Shown: positions 27,438 through 35,883 of the stretch, piece by piece
Position numbering within the stretch: position 1 is the first letter of the stretch
Layout: each line of letters starts with the position of its first letter
Origin: JBMOGA01 sp049318625
GTDB taxonomy: Bacteria > Pseudomonadota > Alphaproteobacteria > Rhizobiales > Hyphomicrobiaceae
Assembly (NCBI GenBank): GCA_049318625.1
Contig: JBMOGA010000003.1
Location: 1 to 64,000 of the forward strand
Reading direction: 5' to 3'
DNA length: 64,000 nt
Made by a program: the position numbers and the translations under genes
Notes under the pieces: model-generated
Seen by the model: only the letters and a program-made list of their open reading frames with translations
Told to the model about the DNA's origin: nothing
Databases searched by the model: none

Positions 27438-28508
27438 ATGCACGGACTTCACACGGCAACCCTCGATCGGCCGGTCAGCGCCGCGGCTCTGCGCCATGGC
27501 GTGATCGCCAAACCGACCCTGGAGTTCACCCCGGCCCTGCGCCGCGAGATGGAGCCGCTCTACCAGCGCGTCAAGCACGTCGTGACGCCGCTCGAGTGGC
27601 CGCACTACGCGCCGATCATCAAGGCGATCAACGACCTCAAGAAGCAGCGCAACGCCGTCATCCTGGCGCACAACTACATGACGCCGGAGATCTTCCACTG
27701 CGTCGGCGACATCCGCGGCGACAGCCTCCAGCTCGCCAAGGAAGCCGCGCGCGCCGATGCCGACGTCATCGTGCAGGCCGGCGTGCACTTCATGGCCGAG
27801 ACCTCGAAGCTGCTCAACCCGGCCAAGACCGTGCTCATTCCGGACCTGCGCGCCGGCTGCTCGCTCGCCGAGTCGATCACCGGCGAGGATGTTCGCCGCC
27901 TGCGCGAGGCCTATCCCGGCGTCCCGGTCGTCACCTATGTGAACACCTCCGCCGAGGTGAAGGCCGAGAGCGACATCTGCTGCACCTCGGCCAACGCCGT
28001 GAAGGTGGTCGAGAGCCTCGGCACCGACCGCGTGCTGCTGATTCCCGACGAGTTCCTGGCCAAGTACGTGCAGACCAAGACGAAGGTGCAGATCATCGCC
28101 TGGAAGGGCCACTGCGAGGTCCACGAGCGCTTCACTGCCGAGGAGCTTCTGGCCTATCGCAAGGCCGACCCCGGCGTGCGCATCATCGCCCATCCCGAGT
28201 GCCCGCCGGACGTCATCCGCGTCGCCGATTTCACCGGCTCCACCTCGGGCATGATCGACTGGGTGAAGACCAACAAGCCCCGCAAGGTCGTGCTGGTCAC
28301 CGAGTGCTCGATGAGCTCCAACGTGGCGGTCGAAGCGCCGGACGTCGAGTTCGTGCGCCCGTGCAATCTGTGCCCGCACATGAAGCGGATCACGCTGGAG
28401 AACATCCTCGACAGCCTCGTGTACATGCGCCACGAGGTGACCGTCGATCCGGTGGTCGCCGAGCGTGCCCGCCGCGCCGTCGAGCGCATGGTGAACCTGA
28501 CGAACTGA
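27438..28508 (+). CDS. nadA: Quinolinate synthase A
   Basis: [4Fe-4S] enzyme that condenses iminoaspartate with dihydroxyacetone phosphate to quinolinate, first committed product for NAD. The 356-aa protein has the three cluster cysteines in LRAGCSLAES, DICCTSANA and PCNLCPHMK, and the substrate motif LAHNYMTPEIFH. The ATG at 27438 follows AGGGAGGG and lies beyond both operators; an upstream in-frame ATG inside the operator region is less likely. First gene of nadABC. Confidence 0.97.
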   Translation: MHGLHTATLDRPVSAAALRHGVIAKPTLEFTPALRREMEPLYQRVKHVVTPLEWPHYAPIIKAINDLKKQRNAVILAHNYMTPEIFHCVGDIRGDSLQLAKEAARADADVIVQAGVHFMAETSKLLNPAKTVLIPDLRAGCSLAESITGEDVRRLREAYPGVPVVTYVNTSAEVKAESDICCTSANAVKVVESLGTDRVLLIPDEFLAKYVQTKTKVQIIAWKGHCEVHERFTAEELLAYRKADPGVRIIAHPECPPDVIRVADFTGSTSGMIDWVKTNKPRKVVLVTECSMSSNVAVEAPDVEFVRPCNLCPHMKRITLENILDSLVYMRHEVTVDPVVAERARRAVERMVNLTN

Positions 28509-28546
28509 GGACGGGCGCACCGGCCACCGCCGGTGCCCCGCGCACC

Positions 28547-30163
28547 ATGGCCGCCATCGCCAAGTCGGATCGGACGTTGCCCGGCTCAACCGTCGTCGTC
28601 GGCGGCGGCCTCGCGGGGCTGTTCACCGCGCTGCAACTCGCCCCGGCGCCGGTGCTGGTCGTCGCCGGTGCGCCGCTCGGCGAAGGCGCCTCGAGCGTCT
28701 GGGCCCAGGGCGGCATCGCCGCCGCCGTCGGCCCCGGCGACAGCCCCGAGGCCCATGCCCGCGACACCATCGCGGCCGGCGCCGGCCTCGTCGACCCGGC
28801 AATTGCACAGATCGTCGCCACCGAGGCGGACGCCCGTGTCCGGGATCTGCTGGGCTACGGCGTGCCGTTCGACCGCGACCTCGCTGGTCACCTGCTGCTG
28901 TCGCGGGAGGCCGCCCATTCGGCCAACCGGATCGTCCGCGTGCAGGGCGACCGGGCCGGCGCCGCCATCATGCAGGCGCTCATCGCGACCGTCCGGGCGA
29001 CGCCCTCGATCACCGTGCTGGAAGGCTACGCGGCCGAGGATCTCCTCGTCGAGGACGGCACGGTGACCGGCCTGGTGGTCACCCATCCCGACGACCCAGC
29101 CGCCGCCTATCGGCTGACCGGCGCGCGGGCCGTCGTGCTCGCCACCGGCGGCATCGGCGGCCTCTACGCCATCACCACCAACCCGCCGCATGCCATCGGC
29201 CAGGCCATCGCCATGGCCGCCCGCGCCGGCGCCGCCATCGGCGATGCCGAGTTCGTACAGTTCCACCCCACCGCCATCGACATCGGCGCCGATCCGGCCC
29301 CGCTCGCCACCGAGGCGCTGCGCGGCGAAGGCGCCCGCCTCGTCGACGCCACCGGCCGCCGGTTCATGGCCGACATCCATCCCGATGCCGAACTGGCGCC
29401 GCGCGACATCGTCGCCCGCGCCGTGTTCCGCGAGATCGCCGCCGGGCGCGGGGCGTTCCTGGACTGCCGCGCGGCGATCGGCGCCCGCATGCCCCAAGAC
29501 TATCCGACCGTGACCGAGCGCTGCCGGGCCGCCGGCATCGATCCGGTGACGGCGCCGATCCCGATCGCGCCGGCCGAGCACTACCACATGGGCGGAGTGC
29601 GCACCGACGCTGACGGGCGGACGCTGGTCGCCGGCCTCTGGGCGGTCGGCGAGTGTGCGACGACCAGCCTGCACGGCGCCAACCGGCTCGCCTCCAACTC
29701 GCTGCTCGAGGCGGTCGTCTTCGGCGCCCGGGCCGCGGCCGGCATCGCGGCCGACCCGGTGCCGGCCGGCACCCTCGCGCTGACCCGCACCCGCGCCACC
29801 CACCTGCCCGATCTCGGGGCCCGCACCACCGCCATCCACCTGATCCGCGAGACCATGACGGCCCGTGTCGGCGTCGAACGGGACGGCGACGGATTGGCGG
29901 CGGCACTCACCACCCTCGACCACATCGCCGGCCATGCCGACGGCGATCCGGTGATCGAGAACGCGGTGCTGACCGCCCGCTTCGTCACCGAGGCCGCGCG
30001 CCGCCGCCGGGAAAGCCGTGGCGCCCATGCCCGCCGGGATTTCCCGGACCTCTCGCCCGGCCCTGCCAGACGCTCGTCGATGACGCTGCGCGGGCTCGAC
30101 CTGACCACACGCGGCGGCGCCCTCGCGGCACTCGCCGGCACACGACCAGGAAACGGACGATGA
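28547..30163 (+). CDS. nadB: L-aspartate oxidase
   Basis: FAD enzyme that oxidises L-aspartate to iminoaspartate for NadA. The 538-aa protein has the dinucleotide motif VVVGGGLAGLFTALQL, the SSVWAQGGIAAA FAD loop and the C-terminal ANRLASNSLLEAVVFGARAA signature of aspartate oxidase/succinate dehydrogenase flavoproteins. It starts 38 nt after nadA; its stop overlaps the nadC start (ATGA), so the two are probably translationally coupled. The open frame continues upstream across nadA but that is an out-of-frame shadow. Confidence 0.97.
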   Translation: MAAIAKSDRTLPGSTVVVGGGLAGLFTALQLAPAPVLVVAGAPLGEGASSVWAQGGIAAAVGPGDSPEAHARDTIAAGAGLVDPAIAQIVATEADARVRDLLGYGVPFDRDLAGHLLLSREAAHSANRIVRVQGDRAGAAIMQALIATVRATPSITVLEGYAAEDLLVEDGTVTGLVVTHPDDPAAAYRLTGARAVVLATGGIGGLYAITTNPPHAIGQAIAMAARAGAAIGDAEFVQFHPTAIDIGADPAPLATEALRGEGARLVDATGRRFMADIHPDAELAPRDIVARAVFREIAAGRGAFLDCRAAIGARMPQDYPTVTERCRAAGIDPVTAPIPIAPAEHYHMGGVRTDADGRTLVAGLWAVGECATTSLHGANRLASNSLLEAVVFGARAAAGIAADPVPAGTLALTRTRATHLPDLGARTTAIHLIRETMTARVGVERDGDGLAAALTTLDHIAGHADGDPVIENAVLTARFVTEAARRRRESRGAHARRDFPDLSPGPARRSSMTLRGLDLTTRGGALAALAGTRPGNGR

Positions 30164-31032
30164 CCCCACGCCCGACCTTCGATGCGCGCCTGCCCGCCGG
30201 GCTCGTGACGGCCGCCGTCGCCGCCGCCCTCGCCGAGGACCTCGGCCTCGCCGGCGACCTCACCACCGACGCCACCATCCCCGCCGACGCCAGCGCCACC
30301 GCCGTTCTGGCCTGCCGCAAGGCGGGCGTGATCGCCGGCCTGCCGCTCGCCGAGGCGGCGTTCCGGGCCCTCGATCCCGCCTGCGGCTTCGCCATCGCCA
30401 TCCCCGACGGGACGCCCGCCCCGGCCGGCGCCGTGGTGGCCCGCATCACCGGTAACGCCCGCGCCGTCCTGACCGCCGAGCGCGTCGCCCTGAACTTCCT
30501 CGGCCGCTTGTCGGGCATCGCCACGCTGACCCGCGCCTACGCCGATGCCATTGCCGGCACCCGCGCCCGCATCATCGACACCCGCAAGACGACGCCGGGC
30601 CTGCGCGCCTTCGAGAAATACGCGGTGCGGGCGGGCGGCGGCATGAACCATCGTGTCGGACTGTTCGATGCCATCCTCATCAAGGACAACCATATCGCCG
30701 TCGCCGGCGGGGTCGGGGCGGCGGTGGCGGCAGCGCACGCGCGGGCCGGCCACATGGTGAAGATCGAGGTCGAGGTGGACACCCTCGACCAGCTCGACGA
30801 GGCGCTGCGGCACCGCATCGACGCCGTGCTGCTCGACAACATGGATGTGCCGACGCTGCGCGAGGCGGTCCACCGGATCGCCGGCCGCGTGCTCGCCGAG
30901 GCCTCGGGCGGCGTCAGCCTCGAGACCGTGCGCGCCATCGCCGAGACCGGTGTCGACCTCATCTCGGTCGGGGCCCTCACCCACTCCGCCCCGGTGCTCG
31001 ACCTCGGCCTCGATATCGCGGTCGGCGGCTGA
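30160..31032 (+). CDS. nadC: Nicotinate-nucleotide diphosphorylase (quinolinate phosphoribosyltransferase)
   Basis: Converts quinolinate and PRPP to nicotinate mononucleotide. The 290-aa product contains the diagnostic core DTRKTTPGLRAFEKYAVRAG, GGGMNHRVGLFDAILIKDNH and the C-terminal ASGGVSLETVRAIAETGVDL barrel strands. Start ATG overlaps the nadB stop by 4 bases. It completes the de novo NAD module nadABC. Confidence 0.97.
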   Translation: MTPRPTFDARLPAGLVTAAVAAALAEDLGLAGDLTTDATIPADASATAVLACRKAGVIAGLPLAEAAFRALDPACGFAIAIPDGTPAPAGAVVARITGNARAVLTAERVALNFLGRLSGIATLTRAYADAIAGTRARIIDTRKTTPGLRAFEKYAVRAGGGMNHRVGLFDAILIKDNHIAVAGGVGAAVAAAHARAGHMVKIEVEVDTLDQLDEALRHRIDAVLLDNMDVPTLREAVHRIAGRVLAEASGGVSLETVRAIAETGVDLISVGALTHSAPVLDLGLDIAVGG

Positions 31033-31152
31033 GCGCCGACGGCCGCTCGGGCACCCGTTGTTAAGGTTTCGCCCATCGGCGGGATGGCGACCTGCAATTT
31101 CGGCCGCATTCTGCGTATAATGGCCGCGCGGCATCGAACGAGGGTCGGGCAC

Positions 31153-31368
31153 ATGATGACGGTGATCGTGGTTTGGGGCTTGACGGCATTCGCCGCCACG
31201 CTGCTGGCCGGCGTACTGGCAGGGATCAAGAACCGCGCCATCTCGTTCTGGATGGGCTGGTCGTTCGTGTTCCCCCCGCTCGTGCTGTTCCTGCTGTTTC
31301 TGCCGAAGCGCCAGGGCCCCCGCCCGCGCAACCGCAGCCTGGACGAGGAGGACGCGGCCGAGGCGTGA
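31153..31368 (+). CDS. Small two-helix membrane protein
   Basis: A 71-aa protein with hydrophobic segments MTVIVVWGLTAFAATLLAGV and WSFVFPPLVLFLLFLPK joined by GIKNRAISFWMGW, and a charged tail rich in Arg then Asp/Glu. The start at 31153 (ATGATG) follows GAGGG and gives a proper membrane N-terminus; the in-frame ATG at 31084 adds an Arg-rich non-membrane stretch. No family recognised. It follows nadC by 120 nt and may be co-transcribed. Confidence 0.6.
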   Translation: MMTVIVVWGLTAFAATLLAGVLAGIKNRAISFWMGWSFVFPPLVLFLLFLPKRQGPRPRNRSLDEEDAAEA

Positions 31369-31386
31369 CCCCGTCTGCCCTACGGT

Positions 31387-31695
31387 TCACAGCGCCAACC
31401 CGGCCCGGACCGCCGCCGCCACAGCCATCGCGACCCCCAGCGCCAGATAGGTCCGCCGCGTTGCGATCATGACGGCGAGGCTGGTCGCCAACGCCAGATT
31501 GGCGATCGCGTCGCCCTTGACCGCCCCGCCGACCACGATCGCGATGATGACCGAGCTCGCCATATGGCGCAGGAACAGCTCGACCCGCCGGGTGATGGGG
31601 ATGAAGTCCATCACGAACACGCCGCCGGCGCGCGTGAGATAGGTCACGCCGGCCATGCCGACGCAGACCGCCAATGCGAGCAGCTCAGGCGTCAT
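31387..31695 (-). CDS. azlD: AzlD-type small subunit of an amino acid exporter
   Basis: A 102-aa membrane protein with four hydrophobic helices of the AzlD family, which pairs with AzlC to export branched-chain amino acids in Bacillus. The TRAGGVFVMDFIPITRRVELFL segment fits AzlD. Its start lies 11 nt inside the end of azlC, so the two are translationally coupled. Substrate in this organism is not known. Confidence 0.85.
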   Translation of the reverse strand: MTPELLALAVCVGMAGVTYLTRAGGVFVMDFIPITRRVELFLRHMASSVIIAIVVGGAVKGDAIANLALATSLAVMIATRRTYLALGVAMAVAAAVRAGLAL

Positions 31696-32401
31696 CGCGC
31701 AGCACGCCCACAAAACCGCCGACCAGGGCGCCGAAGATGACGTACCACCCGGTCGGCAGCAGCCACAGGCCGGCCAGCGCCGCCACCGCCGCCGCCGTCC
31801 ACGGCGCGATATCGCCCCGCCCTCGCCACTGCCCGACCGCGGCGGCCGCGAAGAACGCCACCATCACCACATCGAGGCCGTACCGCTTCGGATCGCCGAT
31901 CCCGGTGGCCAACAGCGCACCGACGGCCGTCGAGCCGATCCACACGATCCACAGCAGCAGCCCGCCGCCGAGCAGGATGCCGGCATCGCGCTCGCCGCGC
32001 TCCGCCGCCTGCATCGAACTGGCCCACGCCAGGTCGGTCATCACCGCCAGCAGCGGTAACCGTTGCAGCGGCGGCACCGGTCGCAGCCAGGAGTAGAGCG
32101 CCGCGCCATAGAGCAGGTGGCGGGCATTGACGATGCCCGTGGTGATCAGGATGGCGGCCACCGGCAACGGGTGGACCCACAGATCGAGCACCGCGAACTG
32201 CGAGGCGCCGGCGAACACCAGCGCGCTCATCACGATCGCCACCCACGGCGCGAGGCCCTTCTCCGTCGCGGCGAGGCCGAATGCGAGCCCGAACGGCACG
32301 ACGAAAATGGCCAGCGGGGCCAGCAGCCGGACGCCGGCAACCATGCCACGCACCGTCAACGGCCGATCGGGCACAGACACAGCCTCACGGGGGTCGTCCA
32401 T
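31685..32401 (-). CDS. azlC: AzlC-family amino acid exporter subunit
   Basis: A 238-aa polytopic membrane protein of the AzlC/YgaZ family. The recognisable core is FGLAFGLAATEKGL, MSALVFAGASQFAVLDLW and GIVNARHLLYGAALYSWL. It works with the small AzlD partner encoded 3' with overlapping ends. The ATG at 32401 is chosen because the 21 preceding residues are not conserved or hydrophobic. Likely exports branched-chain or other small amino acids. Confidence 0.9.
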   Translation of the reverse strand: MDDPREAVSVPDRPLTVRGMVAGVRLLAPLAIFVVPFGLAFGLAATEKGLAPWVAIVMSALVFAGASQFAVLDLWVHPLPVAAILITTGIVNARHLLYGAALYSWLRPVPPLQRLPLLAVMTDLAWASSMQAAERGERDAGILLGGGLLLWIVWIGSTAVGALLATGIGDPKRYGLDVVMVAFFAAAAVGQWRGRGDIAPWTAAAVAALAGLWLLPTGWYVIFGALVGGFVGVLRDDA

Positions 32402-32494
32402 GGCACAGGTTCCGGTGCGGTTGGGGGACGCGCCCACCATGCCGATCCGCCATCGCGCGAGCAAGGGCCGCAGCGCCGGGCGCCCATGCCGGAT

Positions 32495-33331
32495 TCAACG
32501 CCGGGTCAGCACGTTGAAGGTCACGTAGGGGCTGAAATCGCCGTCCGTGTCCGCAGACCATCCGGCCGACACGGTGACTTCGCCGCCCGCCCACCAGGAA
32601 CGCACGAACCCGCCGGCACCGGATTCGCCACCCCGCTCGTCACGGCGCTCGAACCACAGGTCGGGGCCGACTGCCACCGACGGCGACACCCGCAGGCCGC
32701 CGCGCACTTGCGCCCGCGCCCGCGTGCCGAGGCTGCCGAGACCGACGTCGATCTGTGCAAAACTCTCGCGCGTGAGATTGATCCAACCCTCGCCCAGCAC
32801 CTTCCAGCCGAGCGCTCCGTCGACCGTCGGCCGCACATAGGCCGACGGCGTGACGACACGTCCGCCGCCGACAATGCCGCCGAAAGCCTTGGCCGTTCCC
32901 CAGGGGGTCGACCAATGATAGCCGCCCAGCGCCTCGGTAAATGCCGTCGCCGTGGCGCTGAGCACCGACGCCTTGTCGCGATGCACACCGCTGCCGCCGA
33001 CGATGCGGAACCGATAGCCGTCGATGTCCGGCGACGACCACGGGGCATAGGTGGCGCCATGGTAAAGTGAAACGTAGCGCGAGCTGGCGTAGGCACCGCT
33101 CAGCGCCTCGACCGGCGGCCCGTCGGTAGTCGTCACGCGCCACACCGGCTCTTCGGCGCCCGCACGAATCGGCAGCGCCAGCGTGACAGCCACGACCCAT
33201 GCCCTTGCAACGACGCCAGCGACCACGACCCGACAACGCAACACCCTCGCAACCAGCGTAAACCGTGGACAAACTGTGCATAGACGGAGCTGGATCGAAG
33301 AACTTTCCAGCCGACAGTGAAAGCCGCGCAT
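32495..33331 (-). CDS. BcsS-like outer-membrane beta-barrel protein (tentative)
   Basis: A secreted protein of up to 278 aa with a signal-peptide-like segment ending ALPIRAGA near residue 59 and a mature part of alternating aromatic/glycine beta strands (DGYRFRIVGGSGVHRD, GGYHWSTPWGTAKAFGG, VRSWWAGGEVTVSAGWSADT) ending in a beta-strand-like VTFNVLTRR. The strand pattern resembles the alphaproteobacterial BcsS family linked to cellulose synthesis, but no other bcs gene is present. The start is uncertain: the ATG at 33331 lacks a ribosome site and in-frame GTG codons nearer the signal peptide are possible. Confidence 0.6.
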   Translation of the reverse strand: MRGFHCRLESSSIQLRLCTVCPRFTLVARVLRCRVVVAGVVARAWVVAVTLALPIRAGAEEPVWRVTTTDGPPVEALSGAYASSRYVSLYHGATYAPWSSPDIDGYRFRIVGGSGVHRDKASVLSATATAFTEALGGYHWSTPWGTAKAFGGIVGGGRVVTPSAYVRPTVDGALGWKVLGEGWINLTRESFAQIDVGLGSLGTRARAQVRGGLRVSPSVAVGPDLWFERRDERGGESGAGGFVRSWWAGGEVTVSAGWSADTDGDFSPYVTFNVLTRR

Positions 33332-33830
33332 TCGAGATTGCGTTCAGCAACCTGGGCTAGCGCCTGCCGCTGCCGTGCCGCCTCGTCATGCCGCGATTGC
33401 GGTGCCATGCCGCCGCGATCCGGTGGCAGATCGACTGCACACGCCCGGCGGCGCAACAGATCGGGCGAACGATGGGGCGGGAGAGGAAGCGGCGAACCGT
33501 CGCGCCCGCCGTGGTGCGCACGGTGGCCTTCACATGCCGCCCGACCCGGCAGGGTCTCATCGGCCCAAGTGCCAGCGGAGCGCCGCGAACCAACCCGATC
33601 GTCGGGAAACCCTCGAGGCCCTGATCGAGCCCAATGCGGAAGCTGCACGGCCTTATTCGGATTGCTTATTGTCCAAAGTCGGTGCAATCACTACCTGTTC
33701 CTGTGGATAAGCGACCTATCGCAAGCTGAATCGCGTTGCTCGGCGATTTTGTCCTATCGTGTGCGAAATTTGCGACTACAGTTGGCGTTTGCGGGTAAGC
33801 GGCCGAGAGGACGAGGAAGCGAGGGGTATC
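33332..33830. other. 500-bp intergenic region with a DnaA box
   Basis: No credible gene lies here; the open frames seen are shadow-type with no family character. From about 33640 the sequence is markedly less GC-rich than its surroundings. It carries a perfect DnaA box, TGTGGATAA at 33702-33710 (TTATCCACA on the minus strand), a near-match TGTGCATAG at about 33278-33286 just outside, and the probable promoter region of the phasin gene. Confidence 0.5.
33702..33710 (-). promoter_or_regulatory. Perfect DnaA box
   Basis: TTATCCACA on the minus strand equals the classical high-affinity DnaA box. It is a single perfect copy in an AT-richer intergenic region upstream of the phasin gene. One box is too few to claim an origin; a DnaA-titration or regulatory role is possible. 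Confidence 0.4.
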
Positions 33831-34322
33831 ATGCGTTTTGGTCAGTGGTTCGAAACGGCGTGCGATCAGCGGCCGGTCAACGGCGCGACGAGCGAGATGC
33901 CGCTGCCGTGGCAGTCCGTGTCGAAGGCTGCCGAGCCGGTCGCCAAGGCTGCGGCGCGCACCAATATCGAGTGCATGCGGTTTGCCAGTCAGCGCGCGCA
34001 GGCCCTGGTCGCCGTGCCATCACGTCTGGCCACCTGCCGTACACCGCATGACCTGATGACCGAGCAGCTCCGCTTCTGGCAGACCGCCGTCGAACAGTAT
34101 GCCGAGACGACGCGCCACGTCGCCGCCATCTGGGCCGGCGTCAACCCGGTCGCGCAGTTCATGGCCAGCCATTTCGAAACCTGGCAGCAGCGCAACGAGG
34201 CCGCCAAGGCCGAGGCGGCGCGTCCCGCCAACGATCTCATCACCTTCCCGGAACCGAAGGCGCCAGCCAAGACCGGGGTCGGGTCGGATCCGATCAGGGC
34301 CAACGGTTACAAGGCTGCCTGA
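33831..34322 (+). CDS. Phasin-family protein
   Basis: A 163-aa mostly helical protein with no signal peptide. The central segment MTEQLRFWQTAVEQYAETTRHVAAIWAG (in two parts) is the amphipathic phasin helix that coats polyhydroxyalkanoate granules. GAGGGG lies just before the ATG at 33831. It has a strong terminator after it and a PHA depolymerase elsewhere in the window, which supports PHA storage. Exact role (granule size control) is inferred from the family. Confidence 0.78.
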   Translation: MRFGQWFETACDQRPVNGATSEMPLPWQSVSKAAEPVAKAAARTNIECMRFASQRAQALVAVPSRLATCRTPHDLMTEQLRFWQTAVEQYAETTRHVAAIWAGVNPVAQFMASHFETWQQRNEAAKAEAARPANDLITFPEPKAPAKTGVGSDPIRANGYKAA

Positions 34323-34354
34323 CGTCGCCCACGCGCCGGACCGAAAACAAGAAG

Positions 34355-34386
34355 GCCTCGCCGGGCGCGCCCGGCGAGGCTTTTTC
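34355..34386 (+). terminator. Rho-independent terminator after the phasin gene
   Basis: GCCTCGCCGGG-CGCG-CCCGGCGAGGC is an 11-bp perfect stem with a 4-base loop, followed by TTTTTCC. It lies 33 nt after the phasin stop codon, between convergent phasin and bioY genes. Confidence 0.92.
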
Positions 34387-34407
34387 CTATCGTGACCAAC
34401 GGTGCCG

Positions 34408-34992
34408 TCAGCGGCGCGCGACGAGCGCCCACACCGCCGGCAAGGTCACCGCGCCGAGCGCGGTCTTGAACACGGTCGCCGCATAGAACGGCACGACACC
34501 GGCGAGCCAAGCCTTGTCCAGCCCGACGAGTTGTCCGAGCCAGGCGACGCCGAGCGCGAAGATGATGACGTGACCGAGCGCCATGGCGGCGAACAGGCGC
34601 ACGATCGAGCGATCCCAACCGCGCTCCGCCAGCAGGCCAACGACATAGGCCGCGGCCACGAAGCCGACCAGATAACCGCCCGTCGGCCCCATCATGTAGG
34701 CGAGCCCGAGGCCCTTCTCCGGCGTGCCGGCGAACACCGGCAGCCCGAGCGCACCCTCGGCCAGGTAGAGCAGAACGGTGGCCGCGCCGAGCCGCGCCCC
34801 GAGCGTCGCGCCGATCAACAGCACCACATAGCTCTGCATCGTCATCTGCACCGGCCAGAACGGAACCTGCACCTTGGCCGAAAGCGCCAGCAGGGCGGTG
34901 CCTGCGAGCGCCAGCAGAGCCGCGCGTGCGATCGTGGCACGCTGCTCGGGCCATACGGTATGAGCCAGTAGCGTCTGCGTGGGCGCGCTCAT
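34408..34992 (-). CDS. bioY: Biotin transporter BioY (S component of ECF system)
   Basis: A 194-aa membrane protein of the BioY family, the substrate-binding S component of energy-coupling-factor transporters. Signatures include QVPFWPVQMTMQSYVVLLIG, the GLPVFAGTPEKGLGLAYMMG loop and GPTGGYLVGFVAAA. No ecfA or ecfT gene is adjacent; some BioY proteins work alone or share a distant ECF module. GGAGGA precedes the ATG at 34992. Divergence from the ialB gene is not seen; both are on the minus strand. Confidence 0.93.
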   Translation of the reverse strand: MSAPTQTLLAHTVWPEQRATIARAALLALAGTALLALSAKVQVPFWPVQMTMQSYVVLLIGATLGARLGAATVLLYLAEGALGLPVFAGTPEKGLGLAYMMGPTGGYLVGFVAAAYVVGLLAERGWDRSIVRLFAAMALGHVIIFALGVAWLGQLVGLDKAWLAGVVPFYAATVFKTALGAVTLPAVWALVARR

Positions 34993-35101
34993 CGAATCCT
35001 CCATGGTCGGGTCCGCAGCACGGCCGGTCGCCAGTGCGGTATGGTCGCACTCTCTGCCATGTGCCGCCGCGGCTTGGCAATGAGCGTTTGGTGGTGGCAA
35101 C

Positions 35102-35611
35102 CTACTTCAGCGAGGCCAGCGCCGGACCGAAACCCACGAGCGAGATCGGAATGCCGATACCGGCCTCTTCGGTCTGGAAGATGATGAAAATCGCCGTCTT
35201 GCCGGTCCTCAGCCGCTCGACCAGAGGATCGTCGACCACCACCTGCGCGTAGCAGGCGAACGAGTGACAACGCAGGAACGGCGCGTGGCCGACATCCTTG
35301 TCGTCGATCTTCAGCCCGAGTCCCGGCGGCAGCAGGATACCGAGGGGCGCGAACACGCGCAGCACGCGGGTCCCGTTGGAGAAGCGTTGGAAGTAGACGG
35401 TCAACCCGACGTTGTTGCGATCGTCCGCGGTCACGCTCTGAACGAGCGCGCAGGTCTCGCTCTTGGTGCCCGGTGCCGGCGGCTTGCACACCACCTGCCA
35501 GTCGCCGTGCTGGGCCTTCACCGTCCCGTCGGGCGCTTGCGCCGCAGCCGGCAGGACCGCGCCCAGCATCATGCCCAGCGCCAACGCCAAAACCTTCGGG
35601 CCCATGGCCAT
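35102..35611 (-). CDS. Invasion-associated locus B (IalB) family secreted protein
   Basis: A 169-aa secreted protein with a signal peptide (ALALGMMLGAVLPAAAQA) and an IalB domain: HGDWQVVCKPP with an early Cys, TCALVQSVTADDRNNVGLTV, then FAPLGILLPPGLGLKIDDKD and LRCHSFACYAQVVVDD. These four-cysteine patterns define the IalB family, common in Rhizobiales; the name is from Bartonella, and the function in free-living species is unknown. The ATG at 35611 follows GAGAGGCGAC. Confidence 0.88.
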   Translation of the reverse strand: MAMGPKVLALALGMMLGAVLPAAAQAPDGTVKAQHGDWQVVCKPPAPGTKSETCALVQSVTADDRNNVGLTVYFQRFSNGTRVLRVFAPLGILLPPGLGLKIDDKDVGHAPFLRCHSFACYAQVVVDDPLVERLRTGKTAIFIIFQTEEAGIGIPISLVGFGPALASLK

Positions 35612-35766
35612 GTCGCCTCTCGAGTGGACGGACCGCACATTCCGGTCCCACTGCGCGTCTGTGGGAGGATTTCGGCCGAAATGGGACTGCGTCATAGCAT
35701 CTCGGTCTCGGCCCGCCGGACACCGCCGCGCGAGAATTTGGCGCATGCTCCAAGTCAATAAGTCCG

Positions 35767-35794
35767 TTGAGTTGTGTGTGTGGTCCGCTACTGT
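35767..35794 (+). promoter_or_regulatory. Candidate sigma-70 promoter of the cox operon
   Basis: TTGAGT (35767-35772) and TACTGT (35789-35794) are separated by 16 bases, about 90 nt upstream of the coxB start. The match is moderate and other candidates exist; it is offered as a guess. Confidence 0.35.
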
Positions 35795-35883
35795 CTGATT
35801 GACGAATATCATGGAATGTGGCGTGGCATAGTGCAGGGGCCGGCGGCCCTTCGTCAGCTACGCTCGTGGGGGAGCAGAACCGC

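Noticed and set aside
27596..28546. Upstream extension of the nadB frame
   Set aside because: It overlaps nadA out of frame; NadB sequence begins only at 28547.
33332..33830. Possible chromosomal replication origin
   Set aside because: Only one perfect DnaA box and no origin-associated genes (hemE, gidA, parAB, dnaA) nearby.
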